This document shows, in pieces, positions 36,026-45,412 of a DNA stretch of 62,408 nucleotides. Below the pieces are notes generated by a model, which was not told the origin of the DNA, ran no database searches, and worked only from the letters and a program-made list of their open reading frames with translations. Within the stretch, counting starts at the first letter, position 1; each line of letters starts with the position of its first letter. This DNA is from CAYSSG01 sp964433635 (GTDB lineage: Bacteria > Atribacterota > Phoenicimicrobiia > Phoenicimicrobiales > Stramentimicrobiaceae). The DNA lies in NCBI GenBank assembly GCA_964433635.1, contig CAYSSG010000009.1:1-62408 (forward strand), written 5' to 3'. The translations under genes and the position numbers were made by a program.

Positions 36026-36852
36026 AGAATATTGTTCATCAATACTTGAGAAAAGAGATGTTTCCTCATATCTGGTGTCCCGGTTGCGGGAATGGCATCG
36101 TTTTAGGTGCTTTAATCAGAGCGATTCATGATATAGGTTGGGATAAGAATGAAATTGTTATGGTTTCAGGAATTGGCTGTTCCAGCAGGATCACAGGCTA
36201 CGTTGATTTTAATACCATGAATACCACCCATGGAAGAGCGCTCCCCTTTGCCACTGGTATTAAGATGGCAAATCCGAAATTAAAAGTGATTGCCGTTATG
36301 GGTGATGGTGATTGTGCAGCAATCGGAGGCAACCATTTTATTCATTCGGCACGACGGAATATAGATATTACAGCCATTATCATTAATAATATGATTTATG
36401 GTATGACAGGGGGACAGTATTCTCCCATGACTCCTACAGGCAAATATGGTTCTACCGCACCCTATGGAAATATTGATCAAACTTTTGATTTATCCGCCTT
36501 AGCTGCCAGCGCAGGTGCATCTTATGTTGCCAGAGGCAGCATTTTTAATGTCAATCAGAGTATTGGATTTATCAAAAAAGCATTACAGAAAAAAGGATTT
36601 TCTGTGGTAGAAATGATCTCCGACTGCCCAATTTCCTATGGCAGGATGAATAAGCTGAGAACACCTGTTCAAATGCTGGAGTGGATAAAAAGTACGGCAA
36701 TACCACGAAAAACATGGGAAAAACTGGCTGATGAGGAGAAGGAAGAAAAAATACCTACCGGGGAATTTTTAGATATTAATATTCCCGAATATACCCAGAA
36801 GTATCAAGAAGTTTGTAATGTTGTCCAACAAGGAGGCGTGAATCATGAATAA
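36022..36852 (+). CDS. korB: 2-oxoacid:ferredoxin oxidoreductase beta subunit
   Basis: Thiamine pyrophosphate-binding subunit. Cluster-binding start WCPGCGNGIVLGAL, then VSGIGCSSRITGY and HGRALPFATGIKMANP. The TPP motif GDGDCAAIGGNH ends with NNMIYGMTGGQ. Length 276, normal for KorB. Overlaps korA by four bases and korC by eight, so the subunits are translated together. Confidence 0.9.
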   Translation: MKNIVHQYLRKEMFPHIWCPGCGNGIVLGALIRAIHDIGWDKNEIVMVSGIGCSSRITGYVDFNTMNTTHGRALPFATGIKMANPKLKVIAVMGDGDCAAIGGNHFIHSARRNIDITAIIINNMIYGMTGGQYSPMTPTGKYGSTAPYGNIDQTFDLSALAASAGASYVARGSIFNVNQSIGFIKKALQKKGFSVVEMISDCPISYGRMNKLRTPVQMLEWIKSTAIPRKTWEKLADEEKEEKIPTGEFLDINIPEYTQKYQEVCNVVQQGGVNHE

Positions 36853-37393
36853 AGAGAGAATAGAAGTTTGTCTGAGTGGTTCAGGGGGACAGGGACTGAT
36901 ACTGGCTGGAATCATTCTTGCAGAGGCTGCCGGTATCTATGATGGATTTGAAGTCGTACAAACTCAATCTTATGGTCCGGAAGCCAGAGGAGGTGCCAGT
37001 AGATCAGAGGTCATAATCAGTAAGGAAAAGATTGATTATCCTAAGGTCCTGAAATCTGATATATTATTAGCTTTAACACAAAATGCATGTGATAAATATG
37101 TTATCAATTTAAGCAATGATGGCATTTTGCTGGTTGATTCTACCAATGTATCCCAGATTCCGTCTATTGCTGGCAAAATCTACCAGCATCCCATTACTGG
37201 AGATGCCACCAAGATTATTGGGAATCCATTAGTGGCGAATATTATATCTCTGGGGATGATTATCCAACTGACTGGTATTGTGTCCAGAAATGCCATCAAC
37301 AAAGCTCTCCATGCCAGGATACCGTCAAGAATCAGGGAGCTGAATATCAAAGCTTTGGAGCACGGTTTTAAAATGGGAGAAAAATATAAATAA
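36845..37393 (+). CDS. korC: 2-oxoacid:ferredoxin oxidoreductase gamma subunit
   Basis: Short gamma domain of the KOR family: LSGSGGQGLILAGIILAEAA, the QTQSYGPEARGGASRSEVIIS motif (here split by length) and IDYPKVLKSDILLAL. Length 182, normal. AAGGAGG lies within the end of korB about 7 bases before the ATG. The acetate kinase gene follows 36 bases later. Confidence 0.9.
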   Translation: MNKERIEVCLSGSGGQGLILAGIILAEAAGIYDGFEVVQTQSYGPEARGGASRSEVIISKEKIDYPKVLKSDILLALTQNACDKYVINLSNDGILLVDSTNVSQIPSIAGKIYQHPITGDATKIIGNPLVANIISLGMIIQLTGIVSRNAINKALHARIPSRIRELNIKALEHGFKMGEKYK

Positions 37394-37429
37394 TGAGAAT
37401 GTAATACTACTTTTTAGGGGGTAAAAAGC

Positions 37430-38635
37430 ATGAATGTACTGGTTGTCAATAGTGGCAGCTCTTCAATTAAGTATCGGCTTTTCGATATGACTGACGAATC
37501 CCTGTTGGCCAAGGGATTAGTGGAAAGAATTGGCATCAAAGGATCTCTTATCAATCATTATCCAGCCGAAAAAGAACCTATGAAAAAAGAGGAAGAGATT
37601 CCTGATCATCGCAAGGGAATTAAATTAGTTATAGACGCATTGTTAAATGATCAGTATGGTGTTATTAAGGATATTTCAGAAATATCCGCTGTCGGACATC
37701 GTGTAGTCCATGGTGGTGAGAAGTATTCCGGTTCAGTTTTGGTGACCGATGATGTGATGGATACGCTGAATGAATTTATAGAATTAGCTCCCTTGCATAA
37801 TCCGCCTAATATTCTGGGGATAAAAGTTTGTCAGGAATTGCTGCCGGACACCCCCCAGGTGGGCGTTTTTGATACAGCCTTTCATCAGACCATTCCCGAA
37901 CGTGCTTACCTGTATGGAATACCTTATCATTATTATGAGAAGTACCGGATTAGAAGGTATGGTTTTCACGGAACATCCCATAAATATGTTGCTTACAAAG
38001 CAGCTGAAATGCTGGGAAAGGACATAAAAGATTTAAAGATTGTTACCTGTCATTTGGGCAATGGCTCCAGTGTGACCGCTGTCAAAGATGGTAAATCCAT
38101 TGATACCAGTCTCGGATTCGGAACTATTTCGGGGATTATCATGGGCACACGTTGCGGTGATGTGGATCCGGCGGTTATTCCGTATATCATGGGAAAAGAA
38201 AATCTTAACTATGAGGAAATGAACAATATACTGTATAAAAAGAGTGGATTTGTCGGCCTCTCAGAGGGGATTTCCAGCGATAAGCGTGACCTGGAGGAAA
38301 AGGCAGAAGAAGGTGACAGAAAGGCCAGGAGAACCCTTGATATTCTTCATTACGGTTTAAGGAAATACATCGGAGCCTATGCTGCAGCTATGAATGGTCT
38401 GGATGTCATCGTTTTTACAGCTGGTATCGGTGAGAATTCTCCAAGTCTAAGAAAGGAAGTATGTCAGGCGTTAAGTTATTTTGGAATTGAGGTTGATGAG
38501 AATAAGAATCAGCTGAAAGGCAAGAAGGCAATCATCAGTACAGAGAATTCCAGGGTTGCAGTGCTTGTTATACCCACCAATGAGGAATTGATGATTGCCA
38601 GGGATACTGCAGAAATATGTAATCATTTAGCGTAA
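37430..38635 (+). CDS. ackA: Acetate kinase (may act as propionate kinase)
   Basis: Interconverts acyl phosphate plus ADP with acid plus ATP. Motifs: VNSGSSSIKYRLF at the start, GHRVVHGGE, FDTAFHQTIP, RYGFHGTSHKYV, HLGNGSSV and FTAGIGENSP. Length 401, normal. It closes the kor operon. In this neighbourhood, propionyl phosphate is a plausible second substrate; that is inference, since the sequence does not separate acetate from propionate kinases by eye. No phosphotransacylase gene is in the window. Its ribosome site is weak (GGGGG). Confidence 0.94.
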   Translation: MNVLVVNSGSSSIKYRLFDMTDESLLAKGLVERIGIKGSLINHYPAEKEPMKKEEEIPDHRKGIKLVIDALLNDQYGVIKDISEISAVGHRVVHGGEKYSGSVLVTDDVMDTLNEFIELAPLHNPPNILGIKVCQELLPDTPQVGVFDTAFHQTIPERAYLYGIPYHYYEKYRIRRYGFHGTSHKYVAYKAAEMLGKDIKDLKIVTCHLGNGSSVTAVKDGKSIDTSLGFGTISGIIMGTRCGDVDPAVIPYIMGKENLNYEEMNNILYKKSGFVGLSEGISSDKRDLEEKAEEGDRKARRTLDILHYGLRKYIGAYAAAMNGLDVIVFTAGIGENSPSLRKEVCQALSYFGIEVDENKNQLKGKKAIISTENSRVAVLVIPTNEELMIARDTAEICNHLA

Positions 38636-38656
38636 TAGACTATAGAGAGGGAATCA

Positions 38657-39511
38657 ATGTTCAAGATTATTAAAAAGACGATTTTATATAAAGATATTTA
38701 TGGAATGTGGATCAAGGCACCTGAAATTGCAAACACTGTTCAGCCAGGGCAATTTATTATTTTAATGACCAAAGAGGAAGGGGAGCGAATACCATTAACT
38801 GTTGCGGATTATGACAGAAAAACAGGATTAATTTATATCGTATTTCAGGTAGCAGGAAAGACGACCGATGAGTTGTCCCGTCTCGAAGCTGGAGAACATT
38901 TATTTTCCTTCATCGGACCATTGGGTAAAAAATCTGAAATTGATAATTATGGAACTGTAGTCACCATTGGGGGAGGAACCGGAATTGCCTGTATTCACCC
39001 TATTGCCCGTCATTTAAAAGAAGCAGGAAATAGGGTCATTACCATTATCGGGGCAAGATCAAAAGATTTAATCATTATGGAGAAAGAGCTGAAAAAGGTA
39101 TCAGATGAACTGATTATCACCACGGATGACGGAAGCTACGGCCGAAAAGGGTTTGTAACCGATTCCTTAAAGGAAAAACTTGATAAGGATAAGACGATTA
39201 AAAAGATATGGGCGATCGGTCCGCCGATTATGATGAAGGTGACGACTGCTCTGACAAAAAATTATCCTGTTGATACAATTGTCAGCCTTAATACCGTAAT
39301 GGTGGACGGCACAGGTATGTGCGGTTCCTGTCGGGTATCCATCGGCGGGGAGACAAAATTTGTCTGTACGGATGGTCCGGAATTTGACGGACAACTGGTT
39401 GACTGGGACGAATTTATGAATCGCATCAATCGTTATAAAAAAGAAGAAGGAAAATCATGGCAGTATTATAAACAGCAGGAAAATTGTCACTGTAAGGGGG
39501 AGCATCATTAA
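38657..39511 (+). CDS. nfnA: NADH-dependent reduced ferredoxin:NADP+ oxidoreductase subunit A
   Basis: Flavin/[2Fe-2S] subunit of the dihydroorotate-dehydrogenase electron-transfer type. FAD-binding part at the N-terminus (PGQFIILM, PLTVADYD), NAD-binding GGGTGIACIHPIARHL, and the cysteine cluster GTGMCGSCRVSI...FVCTDGP. Length 284. Its stop and the start of the next gene share one base. Paired with a GltD-like subunit as in electron-bifurcating Nfn. It could equally be a sulfide dehydrogenase-like (SudBA) pair. Confidence 0.85.
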   Translation: MFKIIKKTILYKDIYGMWIKAPEIANTVQPGQFIILMTKEEGERIPLTVADYDRKTGLIYIVFQVAGKTTDELSRLEAGEHLFSFIGPLGKKSEIDNYGTVVTIGGGTGIACIHPIARHLKEAGNRVITIIGARSKDLIIMEKELKKVSDELIITTDDGSYGRKGFVTDSLKEKLDKDKTIKKIWAIGPPIMMKVTTALTKNYPVDTIVSLNTVMVDGTGMCGSCRVSIGGETKFVCTDGPEFDGQLVDWDEFMNRINRYKKEEGKSWQYYKQQENCHCKGEHH

Positions 39512-40941
39512 TGGCTGAGATGATTCAGATGAAGGACAGAGTGAAAATGGAACCTGTTCCGATGAGAGAGCAGTCTCCATCTGGCCGGATAAAAAATTTC
39601 AAGGAGGTTCCTTTAGGTTATAACAGGGAGGAAGCAATCCAGGAAGCTCAAAGATGTTTGCAATGTAAAAATCCCAAATGCATGAGAGGTTGTCCGGCAG
39701 AGATAAATATCCCTTTATTTATCCGGTATATTGTAGAAGAGGACTTTAAAAAAGCATATCTCACTATTTTAGAGACGGATGCCCTTCCGGCTGTCACAGG
39801 TAGAGTATGTCCTCAAGAGGAGCAATGTCAAAGGGAATGTGTTTTGAACGGTCAGGGGAAACCTATATCCATTGGCAGACTGGAACGTTTTGTAGCAGAT
39901 TGGGCAAGAGAAAATAAGATTCATGGGGAAAATGATGAAAATTGTCGAAAAGATTTAAAGGTAGCGGTTGTAGGTTCCGGTCCGGCAGGGCTGACCTGTG
40001 CTGCTGATTTAGCCAAAATGGGTTATAGGGTCACACTTTTTGAAGCTTTGCATAAACCCGGTGGAGTACTCGTATATGGGATTCCAGAATTCAGACTTCC
40101 CAAGTCTATTGTTGATTATGAAGTCAATGAGATAAAAAAAGTAGGCGTAGAGGTAATCAGTAACTATGTTGTGGGGGCTACTGGAACTATAGATGAACTG
40201 AAGAAGGAATTTGATGCAATATTTTTAGCCAATGGCGCCGGTGCTCCTCGTTTTATGAATATTCCCGGTGAAAATATGAATGATGTTTATTCGGCGAATG
40301 AATTTTTAACTCGCTCTAATTTAATGAAAGCATACTTGTTTCCAGAATATGATACACCGATAAAAATCGGAAGGAGGGCTGCTACAATCGGTGCCGGTAA
40401 TGTTGCAATGGATTCTGCCCGTACAGCATTAAGACTGGGAGCCGAAAAATCATATATTGTATACCGACGATCCCGAAAAGAGGTTCCTGCCAGGGTAGAA
40501 GAAGTCCATCATGCAGAGGAAGAAGGGATTGAATTTCATTTCCTGACACTACCCATTCGGGTATTGGGTGATAATAATGGTAGAGTTACAGGTATGGAAT
40601 GCATCAAAATGAAACTGGGAGAACCTGATCAGTCTGGAAGGAAAAGGCCAATTCCCGTGGAAGGATCCAATTTCATTCTGGAAGTCGATATGGTCATTGA
40701 TGCGATTGGAACAATGGCAAATCCTATCATTGCAAGAAATGCAGAAGGTGTACAGGTAAACGAATGGGGATACTTTAAAATTGATGAAGAAACCAAAATG
40801 ACTACACATGATGGTATCTTTGCCGGAGGAGATATTGTAAGGGGTTCCGCAACAGTGATATCTGCTGTTGGTGATGGAAAAGTAGCTGCCAGAGCAATTG
40901 ATACCTACTTGAGCTCAGGAAAAAGTTTAAAGAAAGAATAA
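39511..40941 (+). CDS. nfnB: NADH-dependent reduced ferredoxin:NADP+ oxidoreductase subunit B (GltD-like)
   Basis: Glutamate synthase small-subunit-like flavoprotein. N-terminal [4Fe-4S] cysteines (CLQCKNPKCMRGCP and CPQEEQCQREC), first dinucleotide fold VGSGPAGLTCAADLAKMG, second IGAGNVAMDSARTALRLG, and the closing GIFAGGDIVRGSATVI. Length 476, matching NfnB. No large glutamate synthase gene is present, which supports Nfn over GOGAT. With NfnA it balances reduced ferredoxin from Kor against NADH and NADPH. Confidence 0.87.
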   Translation: MAEMIQMKDRVKMEPVPMREQSPSGRIKNFKEVPLGYNREEAIQEAQRCLQCKNPKCMRGCPAEINIPLFIRYIVEEDFKKAYLTILETDALPAVTGRVCPQEEQCQRECVLNGQGKPISIGRLERFVADWARENKIHGENDENCRKDLKVAVVGSGPAGLTCAADLAKMGYRVTLFEALHKPGGVLVYGIPEFRLPKSIVDYEVNEIKKVGVEVISNYVVGATGTIDELKKEFDAIFLANGAGAPRFMNIPGENMNDVYSANEFLTRSNLMKAYLFPEYDTPIKIGRRAATIGAGNVAMDSARTALRLGAEKSYIVYRRSRKEVPARVEEVHHAEEEGIEFHFLTLPIRVLGDNNGRVTGMECIKMKLGEPDQSGRKRPIPVEGSNFILEVDMVIDAIGTMANPIIARNAEGVQVNEWGYFKIDEETKMTTHDGIFAGGDIVRGSATVISAVGDGKVAARAIDTYLSSGKSLKKE

Positions 40942-40971
40942 GTTAAATAACATAATTGGAGGTTTTTGAAA

Positions 40972-42282
40972 ATGTCTAAAAACAAAGAAATAAGCCAATT
41001 TGAAATAGTCCAGGCACAGTTTGATACAAATGCTGAAAATTGTAACCTGGCTCAACCCATTTGTGAGTTTTTAAGACAGGCAGAAAGAGAAATTATTGTA
41101 CGAATTCCGGTAGAGATGGATAATGGAAGTACAAAAACATTCACCGGTTTTCGGGTTCAACATTCTACTGCACGAGGTCCGGCAAAAGGCGGATTAAGGT
41201 TTGCAGAGGATGAAACACTGGATATGGTCAGAGCCCTGGCTATGATGATGGCCTGGAAATGCGCAGTAGTCAATATTCCCTTAGGAGGAGGAAAGGGTGG
41301 AGTAATCTGTAATCCCAGGGAGCTTTCTGATCGTGAAACAGAAAAACTTTGTCGTGGCTGGGTAAGAAAAGTGTATGATTTTGTAGGTCCTGAAATGGAT
41401 GTGCCTGCACCGGATGTGGCTACCAATCCACAGGATATGCTTTGGATTATGGACGAATACGATACAATTGCCAGGTGCAGAAAACCGGGATTTGTTACAG
41501 GCAAGGCTGTTGGCGTTGGGGGATCTTTAGGGAGAACAGAAGCAACAGGATATGGCGTTATTTATTGTGTCAGAGAGAGCCTAAAAAGATTAAATATTGA
41601 TTTTAAAGGAGCAACAGCATCAATTCAAGGAGCTGGAAATAATGCCCAATATTGTTGTGAAAAATTTGTTGAATATGGCGGAAAGATTATTGCTATGTCT
41701 TGCTGGGATCCTAATGATAAAAAGGCCTATACTTATAGTTGTCAGAAGGGGATTAATCCGGTAGATTTATTCGCTCCAGGTACTTTAGATAAATTTGGCA
41801 CTATCAATCCCCGGAAAGCAAAGTCTTTTGGCTGGACACAGGAAGATGCTGATGCCTGGTTAAGAAAACCTGTTACTGTCTTAATACCCGCTGCTTTAGG
41901 TTCTGCTGTTCATAAAGATAATGTTAAAGAAATAAATTTTAATACTGTTAAGGTTTATGCCGAAGCTGCTAATACGCCAACTACTCCCGATGCGGATAGA
42001 ATCATAAAAGAGAAAGGCGTTTTTCTTATTCCCGATTTTTTATGCAATGCCGGCGGAGTGACTGTTTCTTATTTTGAACAGGTACAGAATAATATGAATT
42101 ATTATTGGCCAAAAGAAGAAGTTTTTGAAAAATTAGATCACATTATGACTTCAGCCTTCAATGATGTTCTAGATTTAGCTGTAAAGGAAAAATTATATCC
42201 TAGAGATGCAGCTTATGTTATTGCTATTCAAAGAGTTGCCCAGGCAGTCGAAGGAAGAGGATGGGTAAAGGCAAAAAAATAG
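40972..42282 (+). CDS. gdhA: Glutamate dehydrogenase (Glu/Leu/Phe/Val family)
   Basis: Reversible oxidative deamination of glutamate to 2-oxoglutarate and ammonia. The catalytic lysine motif PLGGGKGGV and the upstream KGGLRFAEDET are present, as is GPEMDVPAPDVATN. The Rossmann segment is TASIQGAGNNAQYCCEKF and the end PDFLCNAGGVTVSYFEQVQN. Length 436 from ATG 40972 (GGAGG nine bases upstream; TTG 40966 is too close to that site). NAD or NADP preference cannot be read safely. It follows nfnB by 30 bases, so a common transcript is likely. Confidence 0.94.
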   Translation: MSKNKEISQFEIVQAQFDTNAENCNLAQPICEFLRQAEREIIVRIPVEMDNGSTKTFTGFRVQHSTARGPAKGGLRFAEDETLDMVRALAMMMAWKCAVVNIPLGGGKGGVICNPRELSDRETEKLCRGWVRKVYDFVGPEMDVPAPDVATNPQDMLWIMDEYDTIARCRKPGFVTGKAVGVGGSLGRTEATGYGVIYCVRESLKRLNIDFKGATASIQGAGNNAQYCCEKFVEYGGKIIAMSCWDPNDKKAYTYSCQKGINPVDLFAPGTLDKFGTINPRKAKSFGWTQEDADAWLRKPVTVLIPAALGSAVHKDNVKEINFNTVKVYAEAANTPTTPDADRIIKEKGVFLIPDFLCNAGGVTVSYFEQVQNNMNYYWPKEEVFEKLDHIMTSAFNDVLDLAVKEKLYPRDAAYVIAIQRVAQAVEGRGWVKAKK

Positions 42283-42308
42283 GATAAGACTAATAGAAAC
42301 AGAATGAA

Positions 42309-42342
42309 AATGAACATTAGGGGTTAACCCCTAATGTTCATT
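42309..42342. terminator. Perfect 34-base palindrome, probable terminator after gdhA
   Basis: AATGAACATTAGGGGTT (42309-42325) is followed directly by its exact reverse complement to 42342. It forms a long hairpin but is followed only by TTAAAATAAA, not a clean T-run. It may terminate or protect the 3' end of the kor-nfn-gdh transcript, or serve as a protein-binding site. Confidence 0.6.
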
Positions 42343-42365
42343 AAAATAAAGGTGAAAGTACTGAT

Positions 42366-43184
42366 ATGAAAATAATAGCCCTGGTGGGAGAAAGTGGAAC
42401 AGGAAAGAGCCACAAAGCTCTATTAATGGCGCATAGAGAAAATATTGAATATATTATAGATGACGGTCTGTTAATTAGGAGAGATAAGATATTAGCAGGC
42501 TTATCGGCAAAGAAAGAATCTAACAGAATTCAGGCCATTAGAAGAGCCATTTTCTTTGAAAAAGAGCATGCTGATTCTGTCAGGGAAGTCATCAGGCAGG
42601 AAAATCCCAAAAAGATTATGGTTTTAGGTACCTCGAAAGAAATGATAGAGAAAATAACGACTACTCTGGAATTACCACCGGTAAGCAAAATGATCTATAT
42701 TGAGGATATTTCCAGCGAGAAGGAAATTCAGCTTGCCAGATTCAGTCGCTCTCGAGAAGGAACCCATATTATTCCACTGCCTGGAATTGAAGTACAAAGA
42801 AAATTTCCTATAAATTTAGTAGAATCTCTGGAGATCTTTTATCGGAAGAGATATGTTAACCGTAAGATTGGAGAAAGAACCGTTGTTCGACCACCCTTCA
42901 GTTATTTTGGTAAGCTTTTTATCTCTGAGAATGCGATTCTGGATATTATCTTCCATACCATCAAGAATTTTAAAGATGTTATCAGGATTGGAAGAACAAA
43001 AATTAATATCAGCGAAGAAGGCATTTTGATACAGATGAGTCTTATTTTACGTTATGGAAAAAATATTCCTGAAATTGTAAAAAAAATCCAGGAGAATCTG
43101 AAGAAAGAATTGGATTATATCACCGGTATTAATATCAGCAAGATTGATGTTTTGGTAGAAGATTTGATTATGGAGAAAAAATGA
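42366..43184 (+). CDS. P-loop NTPase fused to an Asp23/Gls24-like domain
   Basis: Walker A GESGTGKS at residues 8-15 opens a kinase-like P-loop domain (about 1-155), with MVLGTSKEMIEKI in a likely nucleotide-fold strand. The C-terminal part (about 165-272) resembles the Asp23/Gls24 family: PPFSYFGKLFISENAILDI, then IRIG...INISEEGILIQMSL and YGKNIPEIVKKIQENLKKE. It ends in TGINISKIDVLVEDL. No membrane segment. Function unknown. It stands between gdhA and the methylmalonyl-CoA mutase genes and may be an unrelated insertion in the pathway cluster. Confidence 0.7.
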   Translation: MKIIALVGESGTGKSHKALLMAHRENIEYIIDDGLLIRRDKILAGLSAKKESNRIQAIRRAIFFEKEHADSVREVIRQENPKKIMVLGTSKEMIEKITTTLELPPVSKMIYIEDISSEKEIQLARFSRSREGTHIIPLPGIEVQRKFPINLVESLEIFYRKRYVNRKIGERTVVRPPFSYFGKLFISENAILDIIFHTIKNFKDVIRIGRTKINISEEGILIQMSLILRYGKNIPEIVKKIQENLKKELDYITGINISKIDVLVEDLIMEKK

Positions 43185-43207
43185 CGTTCAGCTTGCGCAT
43201 TCATCTT

Positions 43208-43236
43208 TTTTATATTACAGATAGTGAAATTATAAT
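43208..43236 (+). promoter_or_regulatory. Possible promoter for the methylmalonyl-CoA mutase operon
   Basis: Consensus TATAAT at 43231-43236 just before the mutase gene, but the -35 position (43208-43213, TTTTAT) is a poor match. The leader would be only about ten bases. Confidence 0.3.
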
Positions 43237-43253
43237 AGCAGAAAGGAGTAAGC

Positions 43254-44933
43254 ATGTTGGATGACCGGGAGATGAAAAGAATTGAAGAAGCCAAGCATAA
43301 ATGGAATGATAGCACATTGGGAAAGGTAATAAACAAGTTTCCAGAAAGAAAGAAACATTTTGTAACAGGTTCAAATAAGGAGATTAATCGACTATATGAT
43401 CCCTTGGACCTGAAAGATCTGAATTACCTTAATGATATAGGATATCCTGGAGAGTATCCTTATACCAGGGGAGTTCAGCCAACAATGTATCGAGGTAAAT
43501 TATGGACAATGAGGCAATATGCTGGTTTTGGCAATGCCGAGGAATCAAATAAAAGGTATAAATATTTGTTGAAGAATGGGCAAACAGGCTTAAGCATTGC
43601 TTTTGATTTACCAACACAGATTGGATATGATTCTGATCATCCCATGTCTCATGGTGAAGTTGGAAAAGTAGGTGTTGCCATAGATTCTCTACAGGATATG
43701 GAAATATTATTTGATGGTATCCCACTGGAAAAGGTCAGTACATCCATGACGATAAATGCCCCGGCAGCTATTTTACTGGCCATGTATATTATTGTTGCTG
43801 AAAAACAGGGCGTTTCCTCTGACAAGCTGAATGGTACCATTCAAAATGACATTCTGAAAGAATATATTGCCCGGGGAACTTATATCTTTCCTCCCTCACC
43901 ATCCATGAGACTGATTACAGATATTTTTGACTATTGCTCAAAAGAATTACCCAGATGGAATAGCATCAGTATCAGCGGATATCATATCAGGGAGGCGGGA
44001 TCTACTGCCGTCCAGGAAATCGCCTTCACCCTTGCAGATGGCATTGCCTATGTTGATTCGGCGATAAAAAAAGGTCTCGATGTTGATCAGTTTGCTCCCA
44101 GGTTATCTTTCTTCTTTAATGCTCATAATGATTTATTTGAAGAAGTTGCTAAATTCAGAGCAGCAAGAAGATTGTGGGCTAAGATTATGAAAGAACGTTT
44201 TGGAGCAAAAGATCCTAAGTCATTAATGTTACGTTTTCACACCCAGACTGCCGGATGTACCCTGACTGCCCAGCAGCCTGATAATAATATTGTCCGGGTA
44301 ACTTTACAGGCACTGGCAGCCGTTTTAGGTGGGACACAGTCATTGCATACCAATTCCAGGGACGAAGCCCTTTCCTTGCCGTCCCAAAAAGCGGTAAGAA
44401 TAGCTTTAAGGACCCAGCAGATTATTGCTCATGAAAGTGGTGTTACAGAAACGATTGATCCTATGGCAGGATCATATTATATGGAGAAATTGACTAAAGA
44501 AATTGAAGAAGCCGTAGCAGATTATATAACCCAGATTGATAAACTGGGCGGAGCACCTAAAGCAATTGAAAAGGGGTTTATTCAGCGGGAAATACAAAAC
44601 AGTGCCTACCAATACCAGAGGGATATTGAAGAAAAAAACAGAATTATTGTAGGGGTTAACCAATTCCAATCAGAAGAAGAAACAATGAAAGATCTATTAA
44701 AGGTAAATCCCGAAATTGAAAAACAACAGATAAAAAAGCTGCAAGAGGTTAAAGATAACCGACGGGAAGATGAAGTTCAAAAAAAGTTATATCTTTTAAA
44801 ATCTGCTGCAGAATCAGAACAGAATGTAATGCCGTTTATCTTGGATTGCGTCAGGAGTTACGCCACTCTGGGAGAAATATGTAATCAACTCAGAGAGGTT
44901 TTTGGTGAGTACAAAGAGTCTATAAAGATTTAG
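43254..44933 (+). CDS. mcmA1: Methylmalonyl-CoA mutase, large (catalytic) subunit
   Basis: B12-dependent isomerase converting succinyl-CoA and (R)-methylmalonyl-CoA. TIM-barrel domain only (559 residues); the cobalamin domain is the next gene. RQYAGF at 87-92 has tyrosine (Y89) where isobutyryl-CoA mutases have phenylalanine, supporting methylmalonyl-CoA. Also GLSIAFDLPTQIGYDSDHP, PPSPSMRLITDIFDYC, ISISGYHIREAGSTA and LRFHTQTAGCTLTAQQP. Good AAAGGAG site. First of a tight set with mcmA2, meaB and mce. Confidence 0.95.
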   Translation: MLDDREMKRIEEAKHKWNDSTLGKVINKFPERKKHFVTGSNKEINRLYDPLDLKDLNYLNDIGYPGEYPYTRGVQPTMYRGKLWTMRQYAGFGNAEESNKRYKYLLKNGQTGLSIAFDLPTQIGYDSDHPMSHGEVGKVGVAIDSLQDMEILFDGIPLEKVSTSMTINAPAAILLAMYIIVAEKQGVSSDKLNGTIQNDILKEYIARGTYIFPPSPSMRLITDIFDYCSKELPRWNSISISGYHIREAGSTAVQEIAFTLADGIAYVDSAIKKGLDVDQFAPRLSFFFNAHNDLFEEVAKFRAARRLWAKIMKERFGAKDPKSLMLRFHTQTAGCTLTAQQPDNNIVRVTLQALAAVLGGTQSLHTNSRDEALSLPSQKAVRIALRTQQIIAHESGVTETIDPMAGSYYMEKLTKEIEEAVADYITQIDKLGGAPKAIEKGFIQREIQNSAYQYQRDIEEKNRIIVGVNQFQSEEETMKDLLKVNPEIEKQQIKKLQEVKDNRREDEVQKKLYLLKSAAESEQNVMPFILDCVRSYATLGEICNQLREVFGEYKESIKI

Positions 44934-44950
44934 TTCAAGGAAGGTGCACT

Positions 44951-45346
44951 ATGAAAGAATCCAAAATTAGAGTTTTGGTAGCCAAACCAGGTCTGGATGG
45001 TCATGATCGTGGAGCAAAGGTGATAGCCAGAGCGCTACGGGATGCAGGGATGGAAGTAATTTATACTGGACTAAGACAGACTCCCGAACAGATTGTCGAG
45101 ACTGCCATTCAGGAAGATGTGAATGTGATTGGATTAAGTATCCTATCCGGTGCTCATATGTATCTCTTCCCCAGAATTATTGACCTTTTAAAAGAAAGGG
45201 AAGTTAATGATATATTAATTATCGCCGGGGGTATTTTCCCGGCTGAGGATATTATTGCATTAAAAGAACTGGGCATTAAAGAGGTCTTTACCCCGGGTAC
45301 AGACACCAAGATGATAGTAGATTTTATTAAGGCAAATAGTTTGTAA
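44951..45346 (+). CDS. mcmA2: Methylmalonyl-CoA mutase, cobalamin-binding subunit
   Basis: B12-binding domain as a separate 131-residue protein. DGHDRGAK contains the DxHxxG motif whose histidine ligates cobalt; GLSILSGAHMYLFPRI and IIAGGIFPAEDI follow. It assembles with the large subunit (17 bases upstream). Two-gene mutases are common in archaea, Clostridia and related anaerobes. Confidence 0.95.
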   Translation: MKESKIRVLVAKPGLDGHDRGAKVIARALRDAGMEVIYTGLRQTPEQIVETAIQEDVNVIGLSILSGAHMYLFPRIIDLLKEREVNDILIIAGGIFPAEDIIALKELGIKEVFTPGTDTKMIVDFIKANSL

Positions 45347-45412
45347 TAGTGGCAGGATGATAGGTTTATTTCAACTGAATCATCCAGGAGAATAACTTTA
45401 TAAGGATTATTT

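Noticed and set aside
37430..38635. Butyrate or dedicated propionate kinase call
   Set aside because: The protein carries all standard acetate kinase motifs; substrate choice cannot be read from them by eye, so the general name is kept.
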